NCBI RefSeq assembly: GCF_014803405.1 | Contig: NZ_JACYFG010000007.1 | Coordinates: 434,001 to 498,000 of the forward strand | Length of the DNA: 64,000 nt | Direction of reading: 5' to 3' | Source: Pelagicoccus enzymogenes | GTDB lineage: Bacteria > Verrucomicrobiota > Verrucomicrobiia > Opitutales > Opitutaceae | Part shown: positions 9,571 through 18,193 of the stretch, piece by piece | How positions within the stretch are numbered: position 1 is the stretch's first letter | Layout: each line of letters begins with the position of its first letter | Notes under the pieces: generated by a model | Database searches by the model: none | The model's input: the letters and a program-made list of their open reading frames with translations, nothing else | Told to the model about the DNA's origin: nothing | Program-made: the position numbers and the translations under genes

Positions 9571-10632
9571 TTATGCCTTGGCTGCGGTAGCTTCGTAAAA
9601 TTCTCTGAAGACCTCCATGCGCTTGCGCTCGCGGTTTTCCATCTCGATCTCTTCGGCTGTGTGCTGGCGTTCCTTTCCGGCCATGATTTTGCGCATTTTC
9701 GAAAGGGCGATGTTTTGGAGCTGGCGAACGCGTTCCCGCGTGATGTCGAATAGCTGTCCGACTTCCTCCAGGGTGAGGGGCGTGTCTCCGTTAAGTCCGA
9801 AGCGCAAACGGATAATCTCAGCTTCGCGGGCGTCGAGTCCAGTGATCATCTCATGGAGGTCGCCTCGAAGGGACTTTTCGTGCAAGTTTTCATAGGGAGT
9901 GGGGGCGTTGTCGTCGCCAACTATTTCCCCGAATTCGGTACTGTTTCCGTCTTCGCCCACCGGAGCGTTGAGGGAAGTCGGACGCACGCTTACGGACTTG
10001 AGGTGAGAGACTTTGTTGACGGGCATTTCGAGCTCGTCGGCTAGCTCTTGATCTGTCGGCTCGCGGCCGAGCTCCTCAGTCAGGGCCATGGCCATCTTGC
10101 GCATGCGAGAAATTTTGTCCACGAGGTGAACGGGAAGGCGGATGGTTTTGCTCTGGTTCGCGAGGGCCCGCTTGATGGACTGCTTGATCCACCAAGCTGC
10201 GTAGGTGCTCAGTTTTCCTCCCTTGTCGGGATCGAAGCGTTCTACCGCCTTAACGAGTCCGATATTTCCCTCGCTGATGAGATCGAGAACGGGCAGGCCA
10301 AAGTCCTTGTAGTCGTGGGCGATCTTCACCACGAGCCTGAGGTTCGACTTGATCATCAAGTCGCGAGCCTCCTTTTCGCCGGCCTGGATGCGGCGGGCCA
10401 AAGTGATTTCTTGGGCGGGGGTGAGCAGCGGAATCTTTCCGATTTCGTGAAGGTAGGTCTTGATGCTGTTACGCTCGGGTAGCTCAGCTTTTTCCTTCTT
10501 CTCGGTCACCGCGGGTCGAAAGTTAACGGTGGTGACGTTTGATCCCTCGTCCTCGTTGAAAATTTTAAGGTTTGAGGCTTGGGATCCGTGGTGGGCGTTG
10601 TGTGGCAGGTCGGCGAGTGCTTGGATGGACAT
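9571..10632 (-). CDS. RNA polymerase sigma factor, sigma-70 family (RpoD/SigA type)
   Basis: 353 residues. Region 1.2 (NSIKTYLHEIGKIPLLTPAQE), region 2 (DLISEGNIGLVKAVERFDP ... STYAAWWIKQSIKRAL), region 3 (ELGREPTDQELADELEM) and region 4 with its helix-turn-helix (LTLEEVGQLFDITRERVRQL) are all present, so it can recognise -35/-10 promoters. The acidic region 1.1 and the large non-conserved insert of the main E. coli RpoD are absent. It may be a short primary sigma factor or a group 2 (RpoS/SigB-like) paralogue. I chose ATG at 10632, which has GGAG 11 bases upstream; a TTG at 10677 is also in frame. About 600 bp of AT-rich DNA precede it. Confidence 0.93.
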   Translation of the reverse strand: MSIQALADLPHNAHHGSQASNLKIFNEDEGSNVTTVNFRPAVTEKKEKAELPERNSIKTYLHEIGKIPLLTPAQEITLARRIQAGEKEARDLMIKSNLRLVVKIAHDYKDFGLPVLDLISEGNIGLVKAVERFDPDKGGKLSTYAAWWIKQSIKRALANQSKTIRLPVHLVDKISRMRKMAMALTEELGREPTDQELADELEMPVNKVSHLKSVSVRPTSLNAPVGEDGNSTEFGEIVGDDNAPTPYENLHEKSLRGDLHEMITGLDAREAEIIRLRFGLNGDTPLTLEEVGQLFDITRERVRQLQNIALSKMRKIMAGKERQHTAEEIEMENRERKRMEVFREFYEATAAKA

Positions 10633-11004
10633 GGTTCTGGGGTCTCCGTTGAGTGGCTGGGATGGTTGAGAAATCAAACGGATGGCAGTGAATCGACGCG
10701 TCGCTCAGAGATGTTGGATGGTGTGCTCATGTCGTGGTCGGTTCGGTTGCTAGGCGCTTGAGGCTATGGATCAATCAAAGTACTTAGCGTTAACGGTGTA
10801 TAGCCCAAAAAAGGGGTAGGGTACTATACCCACGTTGTTTAATCTCTTGTTTACAAAAAGACCGCTAATAATTACCGGGATTTACATTCGTAACTACGTT
10901 TTTGGGGTATGATTGCCAAAAATGCGAGTAAATCCTTCCCGAAAATAAGAAAAAACGGAAGTAAATAGAAAACAGAATGGATATATACCCGCATCTTGTT
11001 TTTA

Positions 11005-11017
11005 GGGGTAAACGCTT
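11005..11017 (+). repeat. Direct repeat copy 1, GGGGTAAACGCTT
   Basis: A 13-base sequence identical to 11160-11172, in the same orientation and 155 bp apart. Possible binding site upstream of the sigma factor gene. Confidence 0.5.
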
Positions 11018-11159
11018 CGGGAGCTACGGGCGGAAAGAGTGTTTTTGGGGGAGCTAGTGGTAGTAAACTTGCATAGCGCTTGCTAGCAATAGCTTACGAT
11101 CGGTGTGGTGCTGGGGCTTCATCCGAGTCTACCCCTAGCTGGAGGCATGGGGCACACTC

Positions 11160-11172
11160 GGGGTAAACGCTT
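11160..11172 (+). repeat. Direct repeat copy 2, GGGGTAAACGCTT
   Basis: Second exact copy of the 13-base repeat at 11005-11017, lying just past the trpE stop codon. Confidence 0.5.
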
Positions 11173-11230
11173 GGACCCCTATCAATTCGATTGAGCTTTG
11201 AAGCTGAGCTGCCGCAGCGGGCAGCGGGGG

Positions 11231-12736
11231 CTACCCCTCGAAGGCTTCGGCGAGACCGACAGCCTTGAAGAGAGCTGAGGCTTTGAAGATCGTCTCCTGA
11301 TACTCGCTTTCGGGGATGGAGTCGGCGACGATGCCGGCTCCGGACTGAATGACGATTTTGCCATCCTTGACCATGGCGGTACGCAGGGTAATGCAGCTGT
11401 CGAGGTTTCCGTTGTAGCTGAAGTAGCCGAGCGCGCCCGAATAGAACTCGCGTTGGTCGGGCTCGTTCTCGGAGATGATTTGCATGGCTCGGATCTTGGG
11501 GGCTCCGCTAACCGTGCCGGCTGGAAAAGTGGCCCGCATCAGGTCGAAGGCATTTTTGTCTGGCGCGATCTTTCCTTCCACTTGCGAAACGATGTGCATG
11601 ACATGGGAGTAGCGTTCGACGATCATGTAATCGGGTACCTCAACGGATCCGTACTCGCAAACGCGTCCAATGTCGTTGCGGGCTAGGTCCACCAGCATGA
11701 GATGTTCGGCTTTCTCTTTCTCGTCGGCCAACAACTCCGCTTCCAGCGCGAGATCTTCCGCTTCCGTTTTGCCGCGGTGGCGAGTGCCGGCGATGGGGCG
11801 GATCTCGACCTTCTTGTCGGTTAAGCGGACGTGAACTTCCGGAGAGGCGCCTACGATAGCGAAGTCGTCGGTTTCCAGGAGGAACATGTAGGGCGACGGG
11901 TTAACGTTGCGAAGGGCGCGATATAGGTCGAGCGGGGTCTTTCGGAAGTCCTTTTCGAAACGTTGGCTAAGGACGACTTGAATGATATCCCCCGAGCGAA
12001 TGTACTCCTTTGTCCGCTCCACCATGTCCTCGAAGTCTTCCTTTATGAAATTTCCTTGGGGAACCTTGATCCCTTCTGGTGGGTTCAGGGTGGCAGGGGC
12101 GAGGGTGCACTGGGCCTCCAGTCTGCGTTTGAGCTGGTCAAGCTCCTGCAGGGCGGCCTCGTAGGCCTCGCCGGCGTTCGATTTTCCCTCGAGTCGAGCG
12201 TTTACCAGCAGCCGCATCGTTTGCTTGGCGCGGTCGAAAATGACCATCGAGTCGGCAAGCATGTAGTAGGCGAGCGGGGACCCGTGGCAGTTCTTTGGGG
12301 CGGTTGGCACGACGGTTTCGATGCGAGAAATGTATTCGTACGAAACATATCCAACGGCGCCTCCCGTGAAAGGCGCCAGCTCTGGCATTTCGACCGGGTG
12401 ATGCTTAGCGATCTCTTCCTCTATTAAGGAGAGTGGGTCCTGTGGCGTTTCGATTTCGCGGCTGTCTTGCCCGGCTTCTTCGATGATGGTCTTTTCCCAG
12501 TAGCACTTATAGACCTTGCGGGGACGGCAAGCGATGAAGGTGTAGCGGGACAGGCGCTCTCCACCTTCGATGGACTCGAGAAGAAACGCGGGTCCGTCGG
12601 TCTTGAGTTTCGAGTAGGCGGTCAAGGGAGTTTCCAAGTCGGCCATCAAGTCGGCGTACACAGGGATGACGTTCCCTTTTTGAGCGAGGGATTCGAAAGT
12701 CTCTAGGTCGATGTTCGGGTGTAGTTGATGTGCCAT
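11231..12736 (-). CDS. trpE: Anthranilate synthase component I
   Basis: Converts chorismate plus glutamine-derived ammonia to anthranilate, the first step of tryptophan synthesis. 501 residues. The N-terminal domain carries the tryptophan feedback pocket (FLLESIEGGERLSRYTFI, the LLES type). The chorismate-binding C-terminal half has SPEVHVRL, RPIAGTRHRGKTEAED, LARNDIGRV and PAGTVSGAPKIRAM, all diagnostic of TrpE and not of isochorismate or aminodeoxychorismate synthase. The glutamine amidotransferase partner TrpG is not in this window, and no other trp gene is adjacent, so the pathway is dispersed. ATG start. I see no leader peptide with tandem Trp codons in the 170 bp upstream. Confidence 0.95.
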   Translation of the reverse strand: MAHQLHPNIDLETFESLAQKGNVIPVYADLMADLETPLTAYSKLKTDGPAFLLESIEGGERLSRYTFIACRPRKVYKCYWEKTIIEEAGQDSREIETPQDPLSLIEEEIAKHHPVEMPELAPFTGGAVGYVSYEYISRIETVVPTAPKNCHGSPLAYYMLADSMVIFDRAKQTMRLLVNARLEGKSNAGEAYEAALQELDQLKRRLEAQCTLAPATLNPPEGIKVPQGNFIKEDFEDMVERTKEYIRSGDIIQVVLSQRFEKDFRKTPLDLYRALRNVNPSPYMFLLETDDFAIVGASPEVHVRLTDKKVEIRPIAGTRHRGKTEAEDLALEAELLADEKEKAEHLMLVDLARNDIGRVCEYGSVEVPDYMIVERYSHVMHIVSQVEGKIAPDKNAFDLMRATFPAGTVSGAPKIRAMQIISENEPDQREFYSGALGYFSYNGNLDSCITLRTAMVKDGKIVIQSGAGIVADSIPESEYQETIFKASALFKAVGLAEAFEG

Positions 12737-12839
12737 AACTCTGGAGGTCTGGGAAATTGGGCTTGAAGCTAGCTCTATTGTAGGGGCTGTCTACGAAATT
12801 GTTATTTGGCAAGAGAGTGCAGCAATGTGAGTTTCCGTT

Positions 12840-12868
12840 TTGACAAGGGGTTCGGCAGGACTTTTAAA
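12840..12868 (+). promoter_or_regulatory. Sigma-70-type promoter of tRNA-Arg
   Basis: A consensus -35 TTGACA at 12840-12845, a 17-base spacer, and TTTAAA at 12863-12868 as -10 (4 of 6). The expected start near 12875 lies about 35 bp before the tRNA, the right layout for its promoter. Confidence 0.6.
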
Positions 12869-12908
12869 GCAGCCTATGTAATCGGAGGCAGTCCTCTGGT
12901 TGCCGGTC

Positions 12909-12985
12909 GGGGCAATAGCTCAGTTGGATAGAGCACATGATTTCTAATCTTGCGGTCGGGGGTTCGAATCCCTCTTGCCCTACCA
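12909..12985 (+). tRNA. tRNA-Arg (anticodon TCT)
   Basis: 77-base cloverleaf with encoded CCA. Acceptor GGGGCAA pairs with TTGCCCT (first pair G-T), the D stem is GCTC/GAGC with AGTTGGATA loop, and the anticodon stem is CATGA/TCTTG with one T-T mismatch around loop TTTCTAA, giving anticodon TCT. The T stem is GGGGG/CCCTC with TTCGAAT, and the discriminator is A. It reads AGA/AGG codons. No integrase or duplicated 3' end was found beside it. Confidence 0.95.
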
Positions 12986-13299
12986 TTTCCAGCCGACCGA
13001 TGAGACTGGCTCCGTGAACCAGCGCTGGGAGATAACGGCCCAAGCCTCGTGTCCAAAAAGTCCTTACACCGTTTTTTTTGAGGCTCGCAGGGGCTTGAGG
13101 CTTCCATGCTCTCGCCCCGTCTCTCGAGTCAAAAGCGAAAGTCCATACCGCCTCGTTCGACTCTCGTCGTTGCCTCTCGGTCTCGTTAGCGATCGATCAT
13201 GGACCGCTCTCGTCACCTTGAATTGGATACTGCTTCAATTCACAGGGCTTGAAAATGGGACTGGCGTTGCGGAAACCGAATCGAAACGCGGTCGGCCAG
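12986..13299. other. Intergenic stretch between tRNA-Arg and the hybrid kinase 3' end
   Basis: About 314 bp with no supportable gene. It holds a run of eight T at 13072-13079 that may help end the tRNA transcript, but no strong GC stem stands before it. No repeat of the tRNA 3' end was seen. Confidence 0.4.
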
Positions 13300-15279
13300 C
13301 TAAACGGGCCGTTGGCTCACCCATTTAGCGAGGGTGTGCTTCAGCTGCGTGAACGACACGGGTTTGGAAAGGTAGTCGTTCATGCCGGACTCGAAGCAGC
13401 GTTCCTTGTCTTCAGGCGTGACGTGAGCTGTCATGGCGACAACTGGGATGCGTGCATTGTCTTTGCCTAGCTTGCGGATGTGCCGACTAGCGGCAAATCC
13501 GTCCATCTTTGGCATGCTGATGTCCAGCAGAATAAAGTCGAAGGATTGCGACTTTGCGGCGTCGACAGCTTCCAGGCCGTTTTTCGCGACCGTCACTTGA
13601 TGGCCAAGGCTGGAGAGTAGGGAGTCCATCAGCTCGCGGTTAACCGGCTCGTCCTCCACCAGCAGCACGCGGACTCCGGAGTTCAGGCTGAAGCTGCCGC
13701 CTATTCCGTCTATATCTTTTTGCTTGGGGGAATAGCTGCAGAGCTTTACGGGAATGGCAGCGGTAAAGCAGCTGCCTTTTTGGGGCTGGCTGCGGCACGA
13801 TATTTCTCCGCCCATCGCGTTCACGATGCGCTGGCATATCGCCAAGCCGAGCCCCATGCCTCCGTATTCGCGGGTCCACGACCCGTCAATTTGGGAGAAT
13901 GGCTTGAAAAGCTTGTCGCGGTCAGCCTCGTCGATGCCGATCCCGGTGTCGATCACTTCGATCTTCAAGTCGGCCTTTCGCGCCCCTTTGCGCTTCAGTT
14001 CAGCCCGCAGGGTGACGGACCCTTTGTTGGTGAACTTGATCGCATTGTTGGTGAGGTTCAGCACGACTTGCCGGAGCCTGCCTTCGTCGATTGAGATGTT
14101 GCAGTTTTGGTCGTCGCCCAGGCAGTCCTCGGATGATTCGAGGGCGAGCACGATCCCTTTTTCGCTGGCTTGAGGGCGAAGCAAGTTTGCCACACCTTCG
14201 CAGAGGCTAGGAACGTGCACGCTCTCGTTCTTGAGTAGGAGGGTGCCGCTTTCGATACGGCTGAAGTCTAGGATGTCCTCGATGAGCCTTAGGAGCTGGG
14301 CGGCGGATTGGCGGATGAGTGAAAGCTCGCGGGTATGCGGTCCGTTGGGGAGGTCTCGTTGGATTTTCTCGACGTATCCAATTATTGGATTGAGCGGAGT
14401 TCTGAGTTCGTGGCTGGTGGTTGCCAGGAATTCGCTTTTGGCGACGGAGGCGGCCTTGGCCGCCTCGATAGCCTCCTGCAAGGCGAAGTTTTGGATACGA
14501 AGGTCTTTGGTGCGCTGCTCGACGATGGTTTCGAGATTTGCGTTCACTTCTCGCAGGGAGCGGTCTCGGTCGCTGATGGTTTGAAGCATCGCGTTGAAGC
14601 TATCCACGAGGGAGCCGACTTCGTCGTTGTATCGCTTGATGGCCCGCACCGAAAAGTCCTCGGAGTCCTGCACCTTGGCGGCAATTTCGTCGAGCTCCTT
14701 GATGGGCGCTGCGATAAGTCGCTGCATGCGCGAAGCGAGAAAAATGGAGATTAGCAGACCTCCGGCGACCAGGAGCCCGCTGACGCTGATACTCCGATAA
14801 GCCGACAGCATGAAGGGGCCGGTGTCGGCTTCGATAACCAGCTGGCCGATTTGCTCCTCGTTCAGGCGAATGGGGTGGGCGATGAGGATCGAGTCTTCCT
14901 GCCAAATGGGTAGTTCGCTCTCAATGTATTTAAGCGGAGGGCGGTCTTGCTCGCGGCTGTAGCTGGCGAAGGGTATCTGGTACTTGTCGAACAAGGTTGC
15001 CTGTAGGACGCCTGGTTCGTGCTTGAGCGAGCCAAGGTGTTCGAGCGCCGTTGAGGGGTCGTCGAAGCGGAGGGAGGCTTCGCTGTTGGTGGATATGATT
15101 TCTGAAAGCGTATTCAGGGAACTGAGACGAGATTCCTTGAATTCTTGCCAATCCAAGTAGACGGCGATCGCGCAGAGAGAGGTAAGGCTAATGAAGGAGG
15201 TGAACGCGCAGACCGCTACGATCTTAGTTGAGATCCGCCAGCGAAAGAGCAGGCGTTTTATGCCTTGGAGTACCCTCAT
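13300..15279 (-). CDS. CHASE8-HAMP hybrid sensor histidine kinase
   Basis: 659 residues, inner membrane. TM1 is at about 17-42. A periplasmic CHASE8-like sensor at about 45-155 has the family pattern (NSEASLRFDDPSTALEHL, then ATLFDKYQIPFASYS). TM2 is at about 162-183 and HAMP at about 186-240. A short coiled coil leads to HisKA with His290 in TTSHELRTPLNP, HATPase with Asn411/412, DTGIGID and GGMGLGLAI, then a receiver with Asp586 and Lys639. CHASE8 is the sensor of the diguanylate cyclase YfiN/TpbB, which is held off by YfiR; here it drives a histidine kinase. The ATG start overlaps the yfiR-like stop as ATGA, so translation is coupled. A longer reading frame continues upstream through the yfiR-like gene, but that part is an out-of-frame overlap. 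Last gene of the operon that starts with the TonB receptor. Confidence 0.92.
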   Translation of the reverse strand: MRVLQGIKRLLFRWRISTKIVAVCAFTSFISLTSLCAIAVYLDWQEFKESRLSSLNTLSEIISTNSEASLRFDDPSTALEHLGSLKHEPGVLQATLFDKYQIPFASYSREQDRPPLKYIESELPIWQEDSILIAHPIRLNEEQIGQLVIEADTGPFMLSAYRSISVSGLLVAGGLLISIFLASRMQRLIAAPIKELDEIAAKVQDSEDFSVRAIKRYNDEVGSLVDSFNAMLQTISDRDRSLREVNANLETIVEQRTKDLRIQNFALQEAIEAAKAASVAKSEFLATTSHELRTPLNPIIGYVEKIQRDLPNGPHTRELSLIRQSAAQLLRLIEDILDFSRIESGTLLLKNESVHVPSLCEGVANLLRPQASEKGIVLALESSEDCLGDDQNCNISIDEGRLRQVVLNLTNNAIKFTNKGSVTLRAELKRKGARKADLKIEVIDTGIGIDEADRDKLFKPFSQIDGSWTREYGGMGLGLAICQRIVNAMGGEISCRSQPQKGSCFTAAIPVKLCSYSPKQKDIDGIGGSFSLNSGVRVLLVEDEPVNRELMDSLLSSLGHQVTVAKNGLEAVDAAKSQSFDFILLDISMPKMDGFAASRHIRKLGKDNARIPVVAMTAHVTPEDKERCFESGMNDYLSKPVSFTQLKHTLAKWVSQRPV

Positions 15280-15818
15280 CGCGCTTTGGGTTCGATTGCG
15301 AGCTCCAGTAGTTTCGAGCTGATAGTCACGTCGCAGGCTTTGGCGTGCTCGCTGGCAATGTAGAAGCGCAAGCGGTTGCGGCGCACTACGAATTCCACGC
15401 ATCCTCCGGCCTCGACAAAGCCGTCTTGCGAGCTGATGGAGAGCGTTTGGTTGCCCTTGCATTTGGCGAAGATCGTTTCCCAGTGCTTTTGTTGGGAGCC
15501 ACCGATGTAGAGGATATCCACGCCACGAAATGAATCGTGAGGTGACAAGATTGCCACCTTTATTCGCGGCGTGCTGGTTCTGGAGAGGGCGCGGCGTTCG
15601 AGGTAGCTGGCTACTTCCGGCGCTCCGATTACTCCGATGGTAATCATTTCGGAATTCTCTTCGCCTTCCCATCTTACGAAATCGGCGAAGCCTTCGATCC
15701 AGTTTGCGGTGGAGGAATCTATCTGCAAGGTTTGGGCCTGCAGGAGCGAGCAGTCTGTCACCAGAGTGAGCAGAAGGGTGGCGACAGCCGCTAGAAGCTT
15801 GTAGGTTCGGTACCGCAT
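15276..15818 (-). CDS. YfiR-like periplasmic protein (DUF4154)
   Basis: 180 residues with an N-terminal signal peptide (about 1-28, cut near LLQAQ). The mature part follows the YfiR/DUF4154 (PF13689) layout: an early aromatic helix (NWIEGFADFVRWEGE), ITIGVIGAPEVASYL, the strand VDILYIGGSQQKHW, TLSISSQDGFVEAGG, then RNRLRFYIASEHAKACD and SSKLLELA at the end. YfiR is known to bind and repress the periplasmic domain of CHASE8 proteins until released by redox state or by an outer-membrane partner. The next gene encodes a CHASE8 kinase and overlaps this one by 4 bp, so the pair very likely works together. Cys at about 118, 138 and 162 may form the redox-sensitive disulfide seen in YfiR; this is inference. 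Confidence 0.85.
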   Translation of the reverse strand: MRYRTYKLLAAVATLLLTLVTDCSLLQAQTLQIDSSTANWIEGFADFVRWEGEENSEMITIGVIGAPEVASYLERRALSRTSTPRIKVAILSPHDSFRGVDILYIGGSQQKHWETIFAKCKGNQTLSISSQDGFVEAGGCVEFVVRRNRLRFYIASEHAKACDVTISSKLLELAIEPKAR

Positions 15819-15833
15819 GCAGTCAGTCTTCGC

Positions 15834-17936
15834 CTAGAACTGGGCGCTGATCTCCAAGTACGCTTCCCGCTTTACCTCTGTCCAATGTCCGAAGAAGTCC
15901 TTCAAGCGGGCTTCTTGGGTCGTCGGGTCCAGAAGGTTTCGGCCTACGAGCGAGAGTCTGAGGGACTCTGTTTTTTGCCAAGACAGTCTAGCGTCTAGTT
16001 GAAAAATTTCAGGTTGCAGCCCTTTGGCGAAATTGTAGCTGCTGGTGTAGCGAAGCCCTGTATCCAAATTCCAATCATCGGCAATTTCGGATGAAAGATT
16101 GAGGGTTGCCATATGGTCCGGCGTGCTCTCGTCGAATTCGCCGATGGAAAAATTGATGAAGTCCTCTTGGAACTGGTTTTGAGGGGTGATGAGAGACTCG
16201 AATTTGTCCTTTTTGAACGAGTAGTTAAAACGAGCCCGGTGTCGTGGGCTGAGTTTCCAGTCCAAGGAAGCCTCGAAGCCGTAGGCCTCGCCTTCCAGCA
16301 AGTTATCGTAGGCGCCGTTGATCTTTACGTATGGGGTGGCGGTGGTCAGCACCGGGAAGGAGTTCACGCCGACGCGACCGATGAGCTTGTCGTATTCGTA
16401 GAGAAAGGCGTTCAGCATGAAACTGCCTTTTTCGTCAGCGAATGCGGACCGGTAACCCGCTTCGAAGGAATCCATTTCCTCGGCGTCCAGCAGCTGGTCC
16501 GAGACAGCGTCGGCTAGGCTGTGCTCCAGGGTCAGGGGTCCGCCGGGTGTGGGAATGCGGATGGGCGCGTCCAGCGCTTTGCCGCTGCGGAGGCTTTCAA
16601 TTACGCTCAGCGAAACGGGCGGGTTTCGGTTTGCCTGCGAATAAGAAAGCCATACCCGGCTGGAGTCGTCGATCTCGTAGATGAGACTGGCGTTGGGAGA
16701 CGTCGTGGTATGCTCGGCTCGGTTGTCGTAGCGAAAGTCTACGCCCCAGGAGAAAGTGAGCTTTTTCGGCGAGAGCGCCCATTCGTGCTGGAAGCCTGAA
16801 TACGTCACGAAGCTGCTCAGAACTCGACTGGTAAAGTCAGACGCTAGGGTGGAAGAGGTGTGCTCCTCGTCGTAGGCGGCGCCGATGTTGAAGCTAAGGG
16901 TATGGGCGTCGCTCCAGCGTTGCTTGCCACGCGCCTCCAGTCCTCCAGTCCAGATGCCGAATGCGGCGTAGGCCGCGTCGAGATCCGAATAGCCGAACCA
17001 GCTGCGCACCGAGTAGGAGCTGTCGTTGGATACGTTGCGAGTCCATTTGAATTGGGTATTGGCTCCGGCGAGACGTTCGGTGTCGGCAACGAAGTCTAGG
17101 GAGCCAGTATCGAAGTCGGCTAGGTTGTAGGCGTAACCGAGGTCCGAGTAGAAGGCTTCGCCGGATACGCTTACCAAATCGTGCGAAGTGGGGCGATGGT
17201 CTACGCGAAATCCGGCCCGAGCGGTATCCCAATCGTTTTCGTAGGGGAAGCGGGTGAGGCTGGAGTCACGTTGGTTGGCCTTGGCGTAGACGCGGGCTGA
17301 GGTTTTCTGGTCTACGGCCCAACCGATACGGGCCGCGGCCCCGCGATTCTCCGTGCCGAGGTTGATCCGCAGCAGGCTGCCCTCCGTCTCGAAGGCTGTT
17401 TTCATGCGGACGTTGACCATGCCGTTCACGGCGTTGTTGTCCCAGGTGCCGCCGCCAGGCCCGTAGGCGACCTCTACGGAAGCGACATCCTCCATGAGCA
17501 GGTCGTGTTGGCTGCCGAAAAGTCCGGCGAAGATGGAAGCGTAGACGTTCTGTTCGTCCACGGTGAACAGGGCGCGATTGAAGAAGCGGGAGTTCACTCC
17601 TCTGATCCCCATGCCCCAGATGCCGTTGCTCGGTCGCACGATGTGGACGCCCGGTGCGTAGCGCAGCATTTCAGGGATGGAGTCGACGGGCAGGCTCTCG
17701 ATGTCCTCTTGGTCAAACACGAAGGAGCCTGTAGGCGCGTTGAAGATTTGGGATTCCAGACGTGACGAGATGATGACAGGCGTATTGGCGAGCTCCTCGA
17801 GCGATACGGGGCCTTCGTCCTCGCGCGTGGGCAGCTCTTGAGCTCCCGCATGCAGCGCTGTCAGCATAGAAAGTCCGGCGAAGCCTTGTTTGAGGCGTCG
17901 GAGAGCTGGACTAGAAATGCTAGATTGAATAGCCAT
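15834..17936 (-). CDS. TonB-dependent outer-membrane receptor
   Basis: 700 residues with a signal peptide (about 1-32, LTALHAGAQE). The plug domain at about 55-175 has the TonB-box-side stretch and SIPEMLRYAPGVHIVR ... GIRGVNSRFFNRAL. A 22-strand-type beta barrel follows and ends in an aromatic residue (EISAQF), the outer-membrane sorting signal. Its plug resembles the colicin-I-receptor/iron and vitamin group; substrate is not clear. It is the first gene of a three-gene operon: 15 bp to the YfiR-like gene and then the CHASE8 kinase. In that setting it may be a sensor that reports ligand binding to YfiR, in the place YfiB holds in Pseudomonas. It is divergent from GH43; 257 bp lie between them. 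Confidence 0.92.
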   Translation of the reverse strand: MAIQSSISSPALRRLKQGFAGLSMLTALHAGAQELPTREDEGPVSLEELANTPVIISSRLESQIFNAPTGSFVFDQEDIESLPVDSIPEMLRYAPGVHIVRPSNGIWGMGIRGVNSRFFNRALFTVDEQNVYASIFAGLFGSQHDLLMEDVASVEVAYGPGGGTWDNNAVNGMVNVRMKTAFETEGSLLRINLGTENRGAAARIGWAVDQKTSARVYAKANQRDSSLTRFPYENDWDTARAGFRVDHRPTSHDLVSVSGEAFYSDLGYAYNLADFDTGSLDFVADTERLAGANTQFKWTRNVSNDSSYSVRSWFGYSDLDAAYAAFGIWTGGLEARGKQRWSDAHTLSFNIGAAYDEEHTSSTLASDFTSRVLSSFVTYSGFQHEWALSPKKLTFSWGVDFRYDNRAEHTTTSPNASLIYEIDDSSRVWLSYSQANRNPPVSLSVIESLRSGKALDAPIRIPTPGGPLTLEHSLADAVSDQLLDAEEMDSFEAGYRSAFADEKGSFMLNAFLYEYDKLIGRVGVNSFPVLTTATPYVKINGAYDNLLEGEAYGFEASLDWKLSPRHRARFNYSFKKDKFESLITPQNQFQEDFINFSIGEFDESTPDHMATLNLSSEIADDWNLDTGLRYTSSYNFAKGLQPEIFQLDARLSWQKTESLRLSLVGRNLLDPTTQEARLKDFFGHWTEVKREAYLEISAQF

Positions 17937-18035
17937 GGGTAACTTGCGGTGAATGCTTACACAGTCGCCCTTGGAGGCAATGCCTTTTTAGGTGGATCGG
18001 GCTCCAATCTTTCGCGCGGGAAACTCGCTTTGCTT

Positions 18036-18057
18036 GGGTGAAACCCCTTGGGGTGAA
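18036..18057. promoter_or_regulatory. GGGTGAA direct repeat with embedded ACCCC/GGGGT inverted repeat
   Basis: GGGTGAA occurs at 18036 and 18051 with ACCCC-TT-GGGGT between, in the space shared by the TonB receptor (leftward, about 100 bp away) and GH43 (rightward, about 140 bp away). A 15-base register is suited to a regulator binding one face of DNA. No known box matches. Confidence 0.35.
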
Positions 18058-18193
18058 CCGCGTTTTTCAGAGCTATAGCTAGACCAAATCGCAAAGGCGA
18101 AGTCACAAGATCCGGTTGTGCATTTGCAGAACACGAGCGATCTTCCTGCCGCTAACCTCACTTTGACGGTCCTCTCTCAAATCCCCACCGATC

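Larger units (their letters stand above)
10633..11230. other. AT-rich intergenic region upstream of the sigma factor gene
   Basis: About 600 bp with no convincing gene on either strand. It is clearly more AT-rich than its surroundings between about 10780 and 11000. GGGGTA or its complement appears at least five times (near 10815, 10903, 11005, 11129 and 11160), with a further copy at 11231 at the end of trpE. There is also an inverted GGGTA-3-TACCC near 10818. It must hold the sigma-factor promoter; I could not fix a -35/-10 pair. Confidence 0.5.

Noticed and set aside
12909-13300. tRNA-Arg as an integration site for a mobile element
   Set aside because: No integrase gene and no direct repeat of the tRNA 3' end was seen nearby; the next genes are ordinary chromosomal genes.
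15280-15672. A 131-residue N-terminal extension of the CHASE8 kinase
   Set aside because: It overlaps the YfiR-like gene out of frame and is very basic. The ATG at 15279 overlaps the YfiR-like stop and leads directly to TM1.
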